Of a stretch of 15,120 nt of DNA, positions 13,793 to 15,120 are shown piece by piece. The position numbers and the translations under genes are program-made. Below the pieces are notes generated by a model. The model was not told where the DNA came from. It worked only from the letters and a program-made list of their open reading frames with translations, and ran no database searches. Within the stretch, counting starts at the first letter, position 1; the number at the start of each line of letters is the position of its first letter. The stretch is taken from positions 1-15,120 of the forward strand of contig JAOUNW010000038.1 in assembly GCA_029880755.1 (NCBI GenBank), in the 5' to 3' direction. This DNA is from Gammaproteobacteria bacterium. Lineage in GTDB: Bacteria; Pseudomonadota; Gammaproteobacteria; Acidiferrobacterales; SZUA-150.

Positions 13793-14500
13793 ATGTCAGA
13801 TATCCAGTTGCCAGATTATAAAGTGCGTACCAGTCGCAAGGCCAGGTGTGCCAGGCTGTCGGTAAGCCCTGCCGGCCAGGTGGAAATCGTGGTGCCTGTT
13901 GGGTTTAATTGCTCTCTGGTGCCGGAGTTTCTGGAAAAGCACCGGCAGTGGCTGGAAGGTACTTTGGCGGATATACAGGATCGCCGTTATCAGCATCAAG
14001 GCGATAATGACAGTTTGCCTACGACGATACGATTTTTGCCGTTTGGGGAGACGTGGACTGTAAGCTGTGTTGTCTCGGATGCCAATCGCGTCACCGGTCG
14101 GCAGTCATCCCTTTTGGTAAAGGCGGTTGACGAGGTGGCGATGATTAAGCTTTTGCGTTCCTGGTTAACCAGGAACGCAAAAAACCGCCTTGGGTCAATG
14201 CTTCACAGCGTTAGCGAGGAAATCGGATTACCGTTTCGCCGGGTAAGCATTAGAGCGCAAAAGACCCGCTGGGGTAGTTGTTCCTCTCGGTGTGACATTA
14301 ATCTTAATCGGGCCCTAATGTTTCTTCCTCCTGATATAGTTCGTTATGTATTAATTCATGAACTATGCCATACAGTTCATCTCAATCATTCCAGAGCATA
14401 TTGGAGTCTGGTAAAAAACTTCTATCCGAATTACCGGGACGTGGATCGAGCGCTTCGATATGGATGGTGCTACGTTCCACAATGGGCATTGCCGAAATAG
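13793..14500 (+). CDS. YgjP-type zinc metallopeptidase (DUF45/SprT-like)
   Basis: A 235-residue predicted zinc-dependent peptidase of the YgjP/DUF45 family. The core signature is complete: TRWGSCSSR, the INLNRALMFLPPDIVRYVLIHE segment and the catalytic HELCH-TVH-LNHS-xxYW array, with zinc ligands His190 and His194 and base Glu191, and His200 as likely third ligand (numbering from the GTG one codon before the chosen ATG). The N-terminal part carries the usual RKARCARLSVSPAGQVEIVVP sheet, seen in two pieces, and a helix. The substrate of these proteins is unknown; some lie near restriction systems, but that context is absent here. The ATG at 13793 is preferred to the adjoining GTG at 13790; no clear ribosome-binding site precedes either. 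TTGACA at 13757-13762 with GAAAAT (13779-13784) is a possible promoter just upstream. A perfect 32-base palindrome lies inside the coding region. Confidence 0.88.
   Translation: MSDIQLPDYKVRTSRKARCARLSVSPAGQVEIVVPVGFNCSLVPEFLEKHRQWLEGTLADIQDRRYQHQGDNDSLPTTIRFLPFGETWTVSCVVSDANRVTGRQSSLLVKAVDEVAMIKLLRSWLTRNAKNRLGSMLHSVSEEIGLPFRRVSIRAQKTRWGSCSSRCDINLNRALMFLPPDIVRYVLIHELCHTVHLNHSRAYWSLVKNFYPNYRDVDRALRYGWCYVPQWALPK
14151..14182. repeat. Perfect 32-base palindrome inside the YgjP-type gene
   Basis: The half TTTTGCGTTCCTGGTT (14151-14166) is followed at once by its exact reverse complement (14167-14182). All 16 pairs match, and the symmetry breaks at 14150/14183. It encodes residues 121-131 (LLRSWLTRNAK) of the peptidase without breaking the frame. 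In RNA it would form a stem of about 14 pairs with a four-base loop. There is no T-run on either strand as expected of a terminator. Confidence 0.97.
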
Positions 14501-14514
14501 ATTAAGAAATATGA

Positions 14515-14877
14515 TTAACGTGAGTAACCAAATTCACCTATCCATTGTCCGGCTCGATAATCGATTTCCAGCCAATGCGGAATGTAGCGTTCGCCGTGGG
14601 GCACCGGATAAGATTTAATTTCAAGATCTTCGCTATCTGCTATTTCGCAACTTTCCGTCACGGTAGCCTTGAATCGAATTCCAAGATTATCGGTAATCTG
14701 AATATCGTCAGAATTCCGAGAATCTGTCAGAAATCTGACCCGTTTTGCCACCAGGCAACTGAATAACAGTTCCATTTCTGCCACCAATATCCCACTCTTT
14801 TTTGCCAAAGCATTGTCTGCGGCATCGCTTGTCTGGATTTCCAGTGATTTGCCGTTAATGTTTATGACCTTTTTCAT
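14515..14877 (-). CDS. Conserved hypothetical protein of 120 residues
   Basis: A small soluble protein without signal peptide or membrane helix; I do not recognise a named family. It starts MKKVININGKSLEIQ, continues with an Ala-rich helix and the segment VAEMELLFSCLVAKRVRF (residues 32-49, one cysteine), then a mostly beta part with several acidic residues, and ends PHGERYIPHWLEIDYRAGQWIGEFGY. The look is of a conserved proteobacterial hypothetical protein. ATG 14877 is supported by AAGGTG on the minus strand (14883-14888) 5 bases upstream. It follows the peroxiredoxin-like gene on the same strand by only 30 bases, so the two are probably cotranscribed, hinting weakly at a redox-related role. 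It converges on the YgjP-type gene with a 14-base gap. Confidence 0.75.
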   Translation of the reverse strand: MKKVININGKSLEIQTSDAADNALAKKSGILVAEMELLFSCLVAKRVRFLTDSRNSDDIQITDNLGIRFKATVTESCEIADSEDLEIKSYPVPHGERYIPHWLEIDYRAGQWIGEFGYSR

Positions 14878-14907
14878 GACCGCACCTTCAATAGAAAGAC
14901 TAGTGAA

Positions 14908-15120
14908 TTAAAGTGATTTCAATGCTTTGACAATATCTGATGGTTCCATGCGTTTTGTGTAATCCTTTTCCACGAATGCCGTATGTACCCTGCCTGATGA
15001 ATCGATAACATAAGTTGCGGGAACTGGCAGCTCCCATGTATCGTCACCATTAGCTGCCGGAATATCGAGACCCCACTGGAGATAAAGAGGCCGCATTTCC
15101 TCATAGACGCCAAACAATAG
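14908..15120 (-). CDS. Peroxiredoxin-like (AhpC/TSA, thioredoxin fold) protein, C-terminal end (partial)
   Basis: The last 70 or so residues of a protein running off the right edge; the frame is open to base 15120, and a TTG at 15115-15117 on the minus strand is internal rather than the start. The segment GDDTWELPVPATYVIDSSGRV is typical of AhpC/TSA-type peroxiredoxins of the larger redoxin subgroup, in which LPxPATYVID is the strand with the cis-proline, followed by a beta hairpin (HTAFVEKDYTKRMEPSDIV). The catalytic cysteine would lie upstream of the window, so activity cannot be judged. It lies 30 bases upstream of the 120-residue hypothetical on the same strand. Confidence 0.82.
   Translation of the reverse strand, partial: LLFGVYEEMRPLYLQWGLDIPAANGDDTWELPVPATYVIDSSGRVHTAFVEKDYTKRMEPSDIVKALKSL

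Noticed and set aside
14151..14182. The large palindrome as an intrinsic terminator
   Set aside because: It is inside an intact coding sequence and neither strand has a T-run after the stem.

Overview
The window looks like chromosomal DNA of a gammaproteobacterium. The evidence is a TypA/BipA translation GTPase, SlyX, a YchJ-type SEC-C protein, YajQ and an AroG-type class I DAHP synthase that is nearly collinear with the E. coli enzyme (same Cys61, Arg92 and Lys97 numbering). Genes are densely packed with short gaps and alternating orientation. No rRNA, tRNA, insertion sequence, integrase, CRISPR array or phage gene was seen. I cannot name a genus.

Layout. Positions 1-843 (minus) hold the N-terminal part of typA, cut by the left edge. 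Divergent from it is a small degenerate receiver-like protein (1011-1397). An MscS-family channel (1421-2701, minus) and ychJ (2839-3321, plus) diverge from a shared promoter region. slyX (3334-3534, minus) follows, then the arsenate reductase arsC (3612-4004, plus). After a 348-base gap comes the most interesting block: a periplasmic-binding-protein-like lipoprotein (4353-5303) whose end overlaps by 11 bases the start of a membrane HAMP-GGDEF-EAL protein (5293-7494). The arsenite methyltransferase arsM (7600-8421), a GIY-YIG protein, yajQ and a His-rich lipoprotein follow on the same strand up to a strong terminator at 9913-9941.

The right half holds two minus-strand small proteins (a conserved 102-residue hypothetical and a stand-alone WYL-like protein), a Cys-rich DUF2797 protein (11056-11895), a PilZ protein (12136-12471), aroG (12542-13639, minus), a YgjP-type zinc metallopeptidase (13793-14500), a conserved 120-residue hypothetical and the C-terminal end of a thioredoxin-fold peroxiredoxin-like protein at the right edge (both minus).

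How the genes may work together. Three separate genes belong to families tied to cyclic di-GMP: one that could make and degrade it (GGDEF-EAL), one that often binds it (PilZ), and YajQ, which binds it in Xanthomonas. The lipoprotein/GGDEF-EAL pair has the same architecture as the NspS/MbaA polyamine-sensing pair of Vibrio, but with a different binding-protein family and no visible transporter, so it is best read as a ligand-sensing c-di-GMP module of unknown ligand. It sits between two arsenic-detoxification genes, and whether that is functional is speculative. Separately, a perfect 32-base palindrome lies inside the coding sequence of the YgjP-type peptidase.
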